Below are positions 8,058-16,205 of a DNA stretch of 31,585 nt, in pieces. Origin of the DNA: an uncultured Eubacteriales bacterium (GTDB lineage Bacteria; Bacillota; Clostridia; Oscillospirales; Acutalibacteraceae); NCBI GenBank assembly GCA_934647945.1, contig CAKUFK010000020.1, positions 1-31,585 on the forward strand. The letters are read 5' to 3'. How positions within the stretch are numbered: the stretch's first letter is position 1; each line of letters starts with the position of its first letter. The translations under genes and the position numbers were made by a program. The notes below the pieces were generated by a model. The model was given only the letters and a program-made list of their open reading frames with translations, was not told the DNA's origin and made no database searches.

Positions 8058-8082
8058 ATATGCGGCTTGAAATCAAGTGCAA
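8055..8082 (-). promoter_or_regulatory. Candidate promoter for the glycosyltransferase operon
   Basis: Reading the minus strand, TTGCAC (8077-8082) and TATAGT (8055-8060) are spaced by 16 bp, roughly 85 bp before the GTG start. Confidence 0.5.
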
Positions 8083-8123
8083 CTTGGAAATTTTTGGAAA
8101 TTTGAAGGAAAAGGAAGAAAAAA

Positions 8124-8393
8124 GTGGAAAAACAGACCATGGCTTTCGAAGCGGTGATCCAAAAGGTACCCGATATCGACGGAGCCTATGTGGAGATTCC
8201 CTTCGATGTCCGGGCGGCTTTTGGAAAAGGGCGGGTAAAGGTGCATGCCACCTTCGACGGAGTACCCTATGACGGGTTGATTACCCGCATGGGGACGCCG
8301 GGCCCCATCCTGGGGATACGCAAGGAGATCCGGCGCCGGATCGGAAAAGAGCCCGGGGACTGGGTCGCCGTGACGGTGCGGGAGCGGGAATAG
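8124..8393 (+). CDS. DUF1905 domain-containing protein
   Basis: The 89-residue cytoplasmic protein matches the DUF1905 family, a small beta-barrel-like domain of unknown function. Visible family features are the GAYVEIPFDVRAAFGKGRV opening and VKVHATFDGVPYDG. GPILGIRKEIRRRIGKEPGD and a short beta strand follow at the end. It is a stand-alone version without the YdeI/OmdA partner domain sometimes seen. The start is GTG 8124, 7 nt after AAGGAA; ATG 8139 has no properly placed ribosome binding site. It diverges from the glycosyltransferase gene and is followed by a separately promoted cyclic-di-GMP gene. Confidence 0.85.
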   Translation: MEKQTMAFEAVIQKVPDIDGAYVEIPFDVRAAFGKGRVKVHATFDGVPYDGLITRMGTPGPILGIRKEIRRRIGKEPGDWVAVTVRERE

Positions 8394-8406
8394 CCGGGTT
8401 TCCGGG

Positions 8407-8435
8407 TTGTATGAGCGGAGCGCCTGTGATATACT
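8407..8435 (+). promoter_or_regulatory. Promoter of the GGDEF/EAL gene
   Basis: TTGTAT (8407-8412) and TATACT (8430-8435) are spaced by exactly 17 bp, with TGA directly before the -10 (extended -10). It lies 61 bp before the start codon. Confidence 0.65.
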
Positions 8436-8496
8436 GAGTAAAACGACCAGCTTTATCCCGGCCGGACCGCCGCACAGTTGAGAAGGGACGAGACAT

Positions 8497-11400
8497 ATGG
8501 AGCAGATGTGGCCCGACGGCCGGTTTTTGCAGCGTTTATCGAGCGGATTGCCGTTTCTGGAACCGTTTTTGTCCGGGAGTGGCGCCTTGCCTGGCGATTT
8601 CGCGTCACTGGCGGCTTTCGTGCGCTGCTTGATTCCCCTGGACCGGATGGCCTTGCTCTGTCCGGAGGAGGACGGACGGGAGGCATCCGTCACCCAGTGG
8701 GGAAGTGAGGCGGCGGACGAGGAAGCCTGCCGGATCCGTCTGCTGGCCCTGCTGCCGGAACTCCTGTCCGCGGCGGATCCGGACGATCCGGGAGAGGAGT
8801 GGGTTCTGGCCCGGATCCTGGAGGAGGAAAGGGCTTGGCCGGATGCGGGGAGCCGGACAGCGGCTTTCCCCATCCGCCGCCAGGGACGGCTGCGCGGATT
8901 CCTGGTCCTGACCCGTCAAACGGGGCAAGCCTTCCAGCCGGAGGAGATCGGGCTGATGCGGACAGCCGCCGAGCTGGCCGGTGCGATGCTGACTGTTCGG
9001 AGCACGCCGGAGGAATCGCGGCTGCAAAGCTGGGTGTTCAACGAAATGATGGACAGCATGAACACCAATCTGTATATTACCGACCCCAAAACCGACCGCA
9101 TCTTGTTCATGAACAAAACCATGAAACGGGCCTTCGGATTGGAGGCGCCCGAGGGCAAGATCTGCTGGCAGGCGCTGCAAAAGGGGATGACCGAGCGCTG
9201 CGCGTTCTGCCCTGTCCGGCAGCTCTTCGAGCGGCGGGAGGACGAGGAATTCCCCGCCTGCCGTTGGGAGGAGCACAACACCCTCACCGGCCGGACATAC
9301 GAAAACTACGACAGTCTGATGCGATGGACGGACGGTTCCCTGGTGCATTTCCAGCAGTCGGTGGACGTGACCGAGGACCGGCGTCTGCGCCTGCAGGCGC
9401 GGCTGGATGATCTGACCGAGATGATGAACCGCCGGGCGGGCAAGGAGGAGCTGGCCAGGACCCTGGAGGAGGCCCGTCAGGCCGGCCTGCCGCTGACGGT
9501 GTGCATGTATGACGTCAACGAGCTCAAGGAGGTCAACGACACGCACGGCCACGTCGAGGGGGACCGGCTGCTCCAGCAGATTTCCCGTATCGTCAGGGAA
9601 ACGCTCGGGCCGCAGGACTACGCCTTCCGTCTGAGCGGCGACGAGTTCGTCATTGTGTTCCAGGGAATCCTGGAGGACGAGGCAGGCCGGAAAATCGAGA
9701 GTATCCGCGAACGGCTGAGCGAGGAACAGCATCGGCAGGGGACGCCGTACGAAGTGGGGTTCTGCTGCGGCATCCTGGAGGTCGGGCCAAAGGATCCGAT
9801 CAGCCTGCCCGACCTGCTCGTGGAAGTGGACGCGCGGATGTACGAGCAGAAGCGCTGGTTCCATATCCGCCGGGCAGAGGAGCGCTTGGAAGCAGGGAAC
9901 GGCGTCCGCGCGGAAGGCGGCACCGGCTTCGCCTATGACAAGGAGCGCCTGTATGACGCGCTTGTCCGGAGCACCGACGACTATATCTACATCTGCGACA
10001 TGCGGACCAATACCTTCCGCTATCCGCCCGCGATGGTGGAGGAATTCGGACTGCCCGGCGAGGTGGTCCCCAATGCCGCGGCGGTATGGGGGTCCCATGT
10101 GCATGAACACGACCGTGCGGCTTTCCTGGAGTCCAATCAGGAGATTGCCGACGGACGCACCGACAGCCACTGCGTGGAATACCGGGCCAGGAACCGCCGG
10201 GGCGAGTGGGTCTGGCTGCGCTGCCGTGGCCGGCTGGAACGGGATGAACAGGGCGAGCCGCGGCTGTTCGCCGGATTCATTACCAATCTGAGCAAAAAGA
10301 ATCAGATCGACCATATGACCGGCCTGTTCAACAAATATGAATTTGAGAACGCCATCCGCACCCGGATCCAGGACCAGCCGGAGAGCCGGCTGTGCGTCAT
10401 GCTGCTGGGGCTCGACGAGTTCAAGCATATCAACGACCTGTACAACCGGGAATTCGGGGACGAAGTGATCCGGATCGCCTCGCAGAAGGTCCGGTCCTTG
10501 CTTCCGTCGAACGCGGCGGTGTACCGCCTGGACGGCGATGAATTCGGCATCGTCATCCGGGGGGGCGGGAAAGAGGAGATGCAATCCCTCTTCCGCTCCA
10601 TCCAGGAATCCTTCTCCCGTCAGCAGGAATATGATGGGCAAAAATATTTTTGTACCCTGTCCGCCGGCGGCACCCTGTATCCGGAGGACGGCAAAACCTA
10701 TCTCGATTTGTACAAATGCGCCGATTGCGCCCTCGATTATGCCAAGTCCCGGGGCAAAAACCGGCTGGAATTTTTCTTCCGCGAGCTCCGTGACCGCCGC
10801 GCCCGTATGCTGGATATGACCGAGCGCCTGCGGGAATCCATTGAGCACGATTTTGAGGGGTTTGAGCTGCATTATCAGATCCAGGTCCACGCCGATTCCG
10901 GCCGTCTCAAGGGAGCCGAGGCGCTCGCGCGCTGGCACTGCGACACATACGGCGCCGTCCCACCGGCCGAGTTTATCCCTCTTCTGGAGGAGAGCGGCCT
11001 CATTCTGCCAGCCGGCCGCTGGATCTTCCGCGAAGCCGTCGCCGCCTGCGTCAGGTGGCAGCGGAAGGCCGAGGATTTCACCATGAGTGTCAACCTGTCC
11101 TATCTGCAGCTCACCGACCCCTCGTTCATCCGCTTCATGCAGGAGACGATGGAGCGGGCGGGGGTCGATCCCTGTCACATCATTGTGGAACTGACAGAGA
11201 GTTATATCGCTTCCAGCATCCGGTCCCTTTCGCGGGTTTTCGCCAAAATTCGCTCCCTGGGCCTGCGCATCGCCATGGACGATTTCGGGACCGGGTATTC
11301 CGCCCTCGAAATTCTCAAGCAGTCCCCCGCCGATATCGTCAAAATCGACCGCGCGTTTGTAAAAGATATCCAAAACAGCCATTTTGACGCGACCTTTATC

Positions 11401-11565
11401 CGCTTTATCGTGGAGCTCTGCCACAATGTGGGGATCAAGGTCTGTCTGGAGGGGGTGGAAACCCCGGAAGAGTACGAGGCCGTGCGGCATATGCGGCTCG
11501 ATTATATCCAGGGCTATCTCTTCGGGCGGCCGGTTCCGGGTGAGGAATTCGACCGGCTCTGCTGA
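8497..11565 (+). CDS. PAS/GGDEF/PAS/GGDEF/EAL cyclic-di-GMP signalling protein
   Basis: This 1022-residue protein should make and/or degrade cyclic di-GMP. In order: an N-terminal GAF-like region (about 30-170); a PAS-like domain (about 190-290) with a CAFC pair at 235-238; and a first GGDEF domain (about 300-455) with SGDEF at 380-384. Then come a second PAS domain (about 485-600), a second GGDEF (about 600-760) with DGDEF at 679-683, and an EAL domain (about 770-1020). The EAL domain keeps EAL at 808-810, NLSYLQ, ELTES, DDFGTGYS (928-935), KIDRAFVKDI and EGVET, so phosphodiesterase activity is likely. No transmembrane helices are evident, so it is probably cytosolic. The start is ATG 8497, 9 nt after GAAGGG. 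It is monocistronic. Confidence 0.93.
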   Translation: MEQMWPDGRFLQRLSSGLPFLEPFLSGSGALPGDFASLAAFVRCLIPLDRMALLCPEEDGREASVTQWGSEAADEEACRIRLLALLPELLSAADPDDPGEEWVLARILEEERAWPDAGSRTAAFPIRRQGRLRGFLVLTRQTGQAFQPEEIGLMRTAAELAGAMLTVRSTPEESRLQSWVFNEMMDSMNTNLYITDPKTDRILFMNKTMKRAFGLEAPEGKICWQALQKGMTERCAFCPVRQLFERREDEEFPACRWEEHNTLTGRTYENYDSLMRWTDGSLVHFQQSVDVTEDRRLRLQARLDDLTEMMNRRAGKEELARTLEEARQAGLPLTVCMYDVNELKEVNDTHGHVEGDRLLQQISRIVRETLGPQDYAFRLSGDEFVIVFQGILEDEAGRKIESIRERLSEEQHRQGTPYEVGFCCGILEVGPKDPISLPDLLVEVDARMYEQKRWFHIRRAEERLEAGNGVRAEGGTGFAYDKERLYDALVRSTDDYIYICDMRTNTFRYPPAMVEEFGLPGEVVPNAAAVWGSHVHEHDRAAFLESNQEIADGRTDSHCVEYRARNRRGEWVWLRCRGRLERDEQGEPRLFAGFITNLSKKNQIDHMTGLFNKYEFENAIRTRIQDQPESRLCVMLLGLDEFKHINDLYNREFGDEVIRIASQKVRSLLPSNAAVYRLDGDEFGIVIRGGGKEEMQSLFRSIQESFSRQQEYDGQKYFCTLSAGGTLYPEDGKTYLDLYKCADCALDYAKSRGKNRLEFFFRELRDRRARMLDMTERLRESIEHDFEGFELHYQIQVHADSGRLKGAEALARWHCDTYGAVPPAEFIPLLEESGLILPAGRWIFREAVAACVRWQRKAEDFTMSVNLSYLQLTDPSFIRFMQETMERAGVDPCHIIVELTESYIASSIRSLSRVFAKIRSLGLRIAMDDFGTGYSALEILKQSPADIVKIDRAFVKDIQNSHFDATFIRFIVELCHNVGIKVCLEGVETPEEYEAVRHMRLDYIQGYLFGRPVPGEEFDRLC

Positions 11566-11734
11566 GGCAGCGGCTTATGCGCGGATATGCCGGATCGGGC
11601 TGTAGGTAAAGGAGAAAAAGAGAACCCGAGTGCACAGAAAAGCGTGGTGGGTGCTCCGTAAGCAGGGGCGGTACTGGCGGGGACGCCGAGCCGCCGCGAT
11701 TCGGGTTTCCACCCGGCAAATTGTCGGCAAGCTA

Positions 11735-11765
11735 AGGCGGCGGGTCCCCCAGGGACCTGCCGCCT
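11735..11765. terminator. Hairpin between convergent genes, possible bidirectional terminator
   Basis: AGGCGGCGGGTCCC pairs with GGGACCTGCCGCCT, with one G-T wobble in the plus-strand RNA. It lies between the convergent ends of the GGDEF/EAL gene and the metal ATPase. The following T-run is weak (GTTTGG on plus, TTAGCTTG on minus), so termination is plausible but not certain. Confidence 0.45.
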
Positions 11766-11773
11766 GTTTGGAG

Positions 11774-13630
11774 CTATTTTGAAACCGTTTCCACCCGCAG
11801 CGCCCGCATGGCGTTGAGGATCGCCAGCACCGAGACGCCGACATCCGCGAACACCGCCGCCCACATGGAAGCGACGCCGCAGGCGCCGAGAACCAGGACC
11901 AGCAGCTTGACGCCCAGGGCGAATACGATGTTCTGCTGGACAATCCGCCTGGTTTTCCGCGAGATGCGGATGGCGTCGGCGATTTTGGAGGGTTTGTCGT
12001 CCATGAGCACGACGTCGGCGGCCTCAATGGCCGCGTCGGATCCGAGCGCACCCATCGCGATGCCGATATCGGCCCTCGAGAGGACCGGGGCGTCGTTGAT
12101 GCCGTCCCCGACGAAGGCAAGGGTGCCGCGCCCATGCTTTTCCCCGAGAAGCTGCTCGACATGGTCTACCTTGTCGGCCGGCAGGAGTCCGGCGTGCACC
12201 TCGTCGATGCCGAGGGCTTCCGCCACGCTTTCACCGACCGCCGGCTGGTCGCCGGTGAGCATCACGGTTTTTCGCACGCCCTGGGATTTCAGGGCGGCGA
12301 CGGCGTCAGCGGCGTCTGGCTTGATCTCATCCGCGATGACGATGTGCCCGGCGTATTCGCCGTCCACCGCCACGTGGACGATGGTGCCGGTCCGATGGCA
12401 GTTCCGGTAGGGGATACCCATACGCTCCATCAGCTTGCCGCTGCCGGCCTGGACCAGCCGTCCATCCACCCGGGCGCTCACGCCGTGGCCCGGGATATCC
12501 TCGGTGCCGGTGACACGAGAGGCGTCGATTTCCTTATGATAGGCCTCCCGCAGGGAGCGGGAGATCGGATGATCGGAATAGCTTTCTGCCAGAGCCGCCA
12601 GCTCGAGCAGCCGGTCCTCCGGCAGGATATCGGGGTGCACGGCGGTGACGGTGAAGGTTCCTTTCGTCAGGGTGCCGGTCTTGTCGAACACCACGATCTC
12701 CGCCCGGGACAGGGCCTCCAGGTAATTGCTCCCCTTGACCAGAATCCCCCGGCGTGAGGCGCCGCCGATGCCGCCGAAGAAGCCCAGGGGGATGGAGATG
12801 ACCAGCGCGCAGGGACAGGAGATGACCAGGAAAATCAGTGCCCGCTGGATCCAGATGCCCCACGCTTCCTGGAACAGCAGGGGCGGCAGTACGGCCAGCA
12901 AAACCGCCGCCATCACCACGAGAGGGGTGTAGATACGCGCGAACCGGGTGATGAAATTCTCGGCCCGGGCCTTTTTGCTGCTGGAATTCTCCACCAGATC
13001 GAGGATCTTGGCCACTGTGGACTCCCCGTAAGGCTTGCTCACCCGTACCCGCAGCAGTCCGCCGATGTTGATGCAGCCGCTGATGACAGCGTCGCCGGGG
13101 CCGGTTTCACGGGGCAGGGATTCGCCGGTCAGAGCGGCGGTGTCCACCGTGCTCCTGCCCTCCAGGACTGTGCCGTCCAAAGGGATACGTTCCCCCGATT
13201 TGACCACGATGACATCGCCCACCGCGATCTCCTCGGGATCCGCCTGGCGCAGCCCATCCGGCGTTTCGAGGTTGGCGTGGTCAGGGCGGATGTCCATCAG
13301 GGCGGCGATGGAGGAACGAGAACGGCCCACGGCGTAGCCCTGGAACCACTCGCCAACCTGATAGAACACCATGACCAGCACCGCCTCGGGGTATTCTCCG
13401 ATGCAGAAAGCACCGATAGTGGCCACCGCCATCAGAAAATTTTCGTCGAAAACCTGCCCGCGCAGGATATTCCGGAGTGCCCGCCACAGCACGTCGCCGC
13501 CGGCGAGCAGATAGGGGACAAGGAACAAGAGCAGGCGGAGGATTCCGCGGGCAGGAATCAGCACCGCGGCGAGAAGCAGCGCGGCGCCGGCAAGAATGCG
13601 GCAGAGGGTCTGGATCTGTTTGCGGCTCAT
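11774..13630 (-). CDS. P1B-2-type heavy-metal (Zn/Cd/Pb) translocating P-type ATPase
   Basis: This 618-residue membrane pump exports soft divalent metals using ATP. Visible motifs are the actuator TGES (168-171), the transport motif CPCALVISIP (272-281), the phosphorylated Asp316 in DKTGTLT, SDHP (His354) and GDGINDAP. The subgroup signature is complete: CPCx4SxP, N followed after seven residues by K in NIVFALGVK, and DVG near the C-terminus (FADVGVSV), which together indicate Zn/Cd/Pb rather than Cu. The usual N-terminal metal-binding domain is absent and is encoded separately by the gene just upstream. The start is ATG 13630, about 9 nt after AAGGGG. It is the third gene of the operon, after the sensor and the HMA protein. 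CadA or ZntA are the closest named types. Confidence 0.93.
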   Translation of the reverse strand: MSRKQIQTLCRILAGAALLLAAVLIPARGILRLLLFLVPYLLAGGDVLWRALRNILRGQVFDENFLMAVATIGAFCIGEYPEAVLVMVFYQVGEWFQGYAVGRSRSSIAALMDIRPDHANLETPDGLRQADPEEIAVGDVIVVKSGERIPLDGTVLEGRSTVDTAALTGESLPRETGPGDAVISGCINIGGLLRVRVSKPYGESTVAKILDLVENSSSKKARAENFITRFARIYTPLVVMAAVLLAVLPPLLFQEAWGIWIQRALIFLVISCPCALVISIPLGFFGGIGGASRRGILVKGSNYLEALSRAEIVVFDKTGTLTKGTFTVTAVHPDILPEDRLLELAALAESYSDHPISRSLREAYHKEIDASRVTGTEDIPGHGVSARVDGRLVQAGSGKLMERMGIPYRNCHRTGTIVHVAVDGEYAGHIVIADEIKPDAADAVAALKSQGVRKTVMLTGDQPAVGESVAEALGIDEVHAGLLPADKVDHVEQLLGEKHGRGTLAFVGDGINDAPVLSRADIGIAMGALGSDAAIEAADVVLMDDKPSKIADAIRISRKTRRIVQQNIVFALGVKLLVLVLGACGVASMWAAVFADVGVSVLAILNAMRALRVETVSK

Positions 13631-13659
13631 GTGAGATTTCCCCTTTCGTGGGACCGAGA

Positions 13660-13878
13660 TCAGGCCCGGATGATACAGTTGGGTTCGATTTTTCGGCAGA
13701 TGGCCGCGGCGCTGCGGAGAATATCGTCCATGCGGGATTCCTCCGCCTCGATTGTTAGCTTTTGCGTCATAAAGCTTACGGAGACGTTCTGCACACCACC
13801 GAGCTTGCGGATCGCGCTCTCCATTTTGGCCGCGCAGTTGGCACAGTCCAGTCCGTCCAGTTTCCAGGTCTTTTTCAT
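13660..13878 (-). CDS. Stand-alone heavy-metal-associated (HMA) domain protein
   Basis: This 72-residue ferredoxin-like metal-binding protein carries the GLDCANCA motif; Cys12 and Cys15 would bind the metal. It corresponds to the N-terminal domain that the adjacent ATPase lacks, so it probably delivers metal to, or regulates, that pump. The gene ends 29 nt before the ATPase start and begins 81 nt after the sensor gene. The ribosome binding site is AAAGGA, about 11 nt before ATG 13878. It could be called CopZ-like by fold, but the operon points to Zn/Cd rather than Cu. Confidence 0.88.
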   Translation of the reverse strand: MKKTWKLDGLDCANCAAKMESAIRKLGGVQNVSVSFMTQKLTIEAEESRMDDILRSAAAICRKIEPNCIIRA

Positions 13879-13959
13879 ACGGCAGGCATCCTTTCCTTCA
13901 TTGATCGTGCGGGCCGGTTATGTGTATAAGCAGGATAAAGCCATTTGCCGGGCCGCCGG

Positions 13960-14361
13960 CTATTCGGCCACATGCTCCATCCCTTGCCCGAGAATGGTCC
14001 GCACATGCCCGTCCGCCAGGGAATAGAAGACCGTTTTACCTTCCCGGCGGTATTTGACCAATTTGCTCTGTTTAAGGGCGCGCAGCTGATGGGAAATGGC
14101 CGATTGGGTCATGTGGAGCAGCAGGGCGATGTCGTACACGCACATTTCGCTCTCGAACAGCACGTACAGGATTTTGATCCGGGTGGAATCGCCGAATATC
14201 TTGAACAGCTCGGCCAGATCGTACAGGATCTCCTCATCCGGCATCTCCCGGTTGACCTTATCCACCAGATCCCCATGCGCATGGATAAATTCCCCCCGTT
14301 CGGGTACAGTAACGGTGGAGGCGGCCATGCTCTCCATCGGGAGGGGATCGCGCTCATTCAT
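13960..14361 (-). CDS. ArsR/SmtB-family metal-responsive repressor (CadC/CzrA-like)
   Basis: This 133-residue winged-helix repressor should bind the operator just upstream and release it when metal is bound. The DNA-recognition helix is MTQSAISHQLRALK (about 85-98). The alpha-5 metal site is intact: Asp117, His119, His130 and Glu133, with the spacing known from CadC. The alpha-3N thiolate site is degraded: the usual ELCVCD reads EMCVYD (Cys74 kept, second Cys is Tyr76). The N-terminal cysteine positions read GEFIHAH instead of CEIFC. I place the start at ATG 14361, because the upstream ATG 14379 lies inside the operator and lacks a ribosome binding site. The predicted inducer is zinc. Confidence 0.9.
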   Translation of the reverse strand: MNERDPLPMESMAASTVTVPERGEFIHAHGDLVDKVNREMPDEEILYDLAELFKIFGDSTRIKILYVLFESEMCVYDIALLLHMTQSAISHQLRALKQSKLVKYRREGKTVFYSLADGHVRTILGQGMEHVAE

Positions 14362-14377
14362 AGTGCCACATCCAATC

Positions 14378-14397
14378 ATATGAATTATTGTTCATAT
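14378..14397. promoter_or_regulatory. SmtB/CadC-type operator
   Basis: A perfect inverted repeat, ATATGAA and TTCATAT separated by six bases; read on the minus strand the core is TGAACAATAATTCA. The known smt operator core is TGAACAGTTATTCA, so both sequence and spacing agree. It overlaps the expected transcription start of the metal operon. Confidence 0.85.
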
Positions 14398-14400
14398 ATT

Positions 14401-14428
14401 ATTATATCTAATTTTTCCATGTTGTCAA
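14401..14428 (-). promoter_or_regulatory. Consensus promoter of the metal-efflux operon
   Basis: Reading the minus strand, a perfect TTGACA (14423-14428) and a perfect TATAAT (14401-14406) are separated by 16 bp. Transcription would begin within the operator, consistent with simple repression by the ArsR-type protein. Confidence 0.9.
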
Positions 14429-14461
14429 GGGGAGTTTTAAATTTTTTTGATAGCTTGAAAA

Positions 14462-15063
14462 TCATGTAACACCCAGGGGAAAGACCGGTGCCGAGGCCGT
14501 CAAGAGATGTACTGGCTCCCGTTCCGCATGTGCCTCGGGTTTGTTAAAAAGGGGAAAGGGGGGTGGCTCGCAGGCTAGACTTTCGTTGCGGTATGTCCGC
14601 GCATTGGATATCCCTTTTCATTAGGACAACGTTTTATATGTGCGGACAAACTCCAACACGCCCTGCAAAAACTGGTCTGGCCTGCGCACCCCCCTTCTTT
14701 ACACAAAGAAAGGGGGAAAAGAAGCGCCAGGGGGAGCCCCCCTGGCCCCCCCAGGTATTTTGATTTTTAGGGCCATTGTGGGACACCACAATGGCCGGTG
14801 ACCGGCCCCGGTGCCCGTCCGTATAGAGAGCCCTTCAGGGGTGAGGCCAGAGTCCTTTTTAGGAAAGCCGGCGGGTACGGAATCTTTTGAACCAACGTCC
14901 ATACAATAAGGCCCCGGGGCTTGGATGGCTATAAAATCATAAGCAATCGGCCAATCCCTGTCATGCATAGGCTGCCCTTCTCTTTTCAAAAAGAGAGCGT
15001 TATCTCTATATCATCGGTATTCGTCTTCCTTTGAATCACCGGCCTTGCCGGTTTTCTCCACAC
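14462..15063. other. Noncoding hairpin-rich region of about 600 bp
   Basis: I find no gene I can support; a 96-codon minus-strand frame lacks a ribosome binding site and looks non-proteinaceous. The stretch contains several inverted repeats. CCCCCTTCTTT/AAAGAAAGGGGG lies around 14690-14716, and GCCAGGGGG/CCCCCTGGC at 14726-14746. A perfect 11-bp stem GGCCATTGTGG/CCACAATGGCC with a GACA loop lies at 14771-14796. CTCTTTT/AAAAGAGAG lies around 14980-14998. A distant pair TGTCCGCGCAT/ATGTGCGGACA flanks 14595-14650. It resembles a dispersed extragenic repeat or structured RNA, but a genome-wide comparison would be needed to say so. Confidence 0.5.
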
Positions 15064-15102
15064 AAAAACACGCCGGCGGGTATGCCATGCCCGCCGGCGT
15101 GT
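15064..15102 (-). terminator. Terminator of the aroQ-pepP operon
   Basis: On the minus strand ACACGCCGGCGGG pairs perfectly with CCCGCCGGCGTGT across a 9-nt loop and is followed by TTTTGTG. It lies about 35 bp after the aminopeptidase stop codon. Confidence 0.88.
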
Positions 15103-15137
15103 TGTCATGATCCCATGCCGCCCTAAACCGCCGCATG

Positions 15138-16205
15138 TTATAGGCAGATCAGCTCTTTTCGTGCGTTGGTCAGATTTTCGCAGCCGTCGGGCGTGATCCG
15201 TACCATATCCTCGATGCGCACCCCGAAGCGGCCCTCCAGATAGATCCCCGGTTCGACCGTCACCACGCTGTCCGCCTGTAATATTGTCCTTCCCGCGCCA
15301 GGAGAGAGCCGGGGCTCCTCATGGATATCCACCCCGACACCATGCCCGGTCCCATGTCCGAAGCAGCCGGTATATCCGGCTCTGTCGATGACATCCCGGG
15401 CGGCCCTATCCCCCTCGACGCAGGGCAGCCCCGCCCGCAGAACGGACAGGCAGGCGGCCTGCGCTTCCAGCACCGTATCATACACCCGCCGCTGTTCGGC
15501 GGACACCCGTCCGATGGCCACCGTCCGGGTCATGTCCGACCGCCAGCCGTCCACCATGGCTCCAAAATCCATGGTGACAAAATCGCCGTCCTGCAGCACC
15601 CGCTCTCCCGGGACTCCGTGGGGCAGGGAGGAATTCGGCCCGGAAACCACGATGAAATCGAACGCCGTCCCCTCGGCCCCCTGTTTCCGGATGAGAAATT
15701 CCAGCTCCAGCGCGATCTCCCGTTCGGTCCGGCCCGCCCGGATAAAGGGGAGGATATGCTCGAAGCCATATTCCGTGAGTGCCTGTGCCTGCCGGATGCG
15801 GGCGAGCTCCTCCGGGGTTTTGCAGAGACGCAGAGACCCCATCCAGCCCTCCAGCTCAGCCCCCCCTTGCCAGTCGACCCCGGGTATGTCCCGTTTGAGG
15901 GCGTCGAATTCCCCGAGGGTCAGGCCGCTTTCCACAAAGACGCGCCGGATCCCGGCCTCGGCAAACAGGGCCGAGAGGGATTCGGCCACCCGGGTGATCA
16001 TGCGGCATTCGGCCCCGTTCACCCGCATTTTCGCCGCCTCGATGTAGCGGAAATCGGTGAAAAACCAGGCGCCCTTCCGGCTGACGACCAGCCAGCCCGC
16101 GCTGGACGGGAAGCCCGTCAGATAGCGGCGGTTGTGTGGGGTGAGAACCAGCGCCGCGTCCCCCTCATCGGGCAGCAGGGCCGCGAGCCTCCCGGTTTTA
16201 TCCAT
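15138..16205 (-). CDS. Aminopeptidase P family protein (Xaa-Pro peptidase, M24B)
   Basis: This cytoplasmic metallopeptidase would remove N-terminal residues preceding proline. It has 355 residues: an N-terminal creatinase-like domain (about 1-120) and a C-terminal pita-bread catalytic domain. The five dimetal ligands are present: Asp in TMDFGA, Asp in SDMTRT, His in FGHGTGHGVG, Glu in VEPGIY and Glu in RIEDM. I choose ATG 16205, 9 nt after GGAGAGG, over ATG 16214, which has no spacing from that site. The start overlaps the end of aroQ by 8 nt, implying translational coupling. In many Clostridia this gene is followed by efp; here a terminator follows instead. Confidence 0.92.
   Translation of the reverse strand: MDKTGRLAALLPDEGDAALVLTPHNRRYLTGFPSSAGWLVVSRKGAWFFTDFRYIEAAKMRVNGAECRMITRVAESLSALFAEAGIRRVFVESGLTLGEFDALKRDIPGVDWQGGAELEGWMGSLRLCKTPEELARIRQAQALTEYGFEHILPFIRAGRTEREIALELEFLIRKQGAEGTAFDFIVVSGPNSSLPHGVPGERVLQDGDFVTMDFGAMVDGWRSDMTRTVAIGRVSAEQRRVYDTVLEAQAACLSVLRAGLPCVEGDRAARDVIDRAGYTGCFGHGTGHGVGVDIHEEPRLSPGAGRTILQADSVVTVEPGIYLEGRFGVRIEDMVRITPDGCENLTNARKELICL

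Noticed and set aside
7970..8140. N-terminal extension of the glycosyltransferase
   Set aside because: The extension covers the promoter and encodes a non-conserved stretch; GTG 7969 has a perfect AGGAGGA.
8605..11490. 961-codon antisense frame opposite the GGDEF/EAL gene
   Set aside because: GC-driven shadow; no domain or ribosome binding site, while the sense frame has complete domains.
14699..14989. 96-codon minus-strand frame
   Set aside because: No ribosome binding site, crosses several hairpins, and the peptide looks non-proteinaceous.
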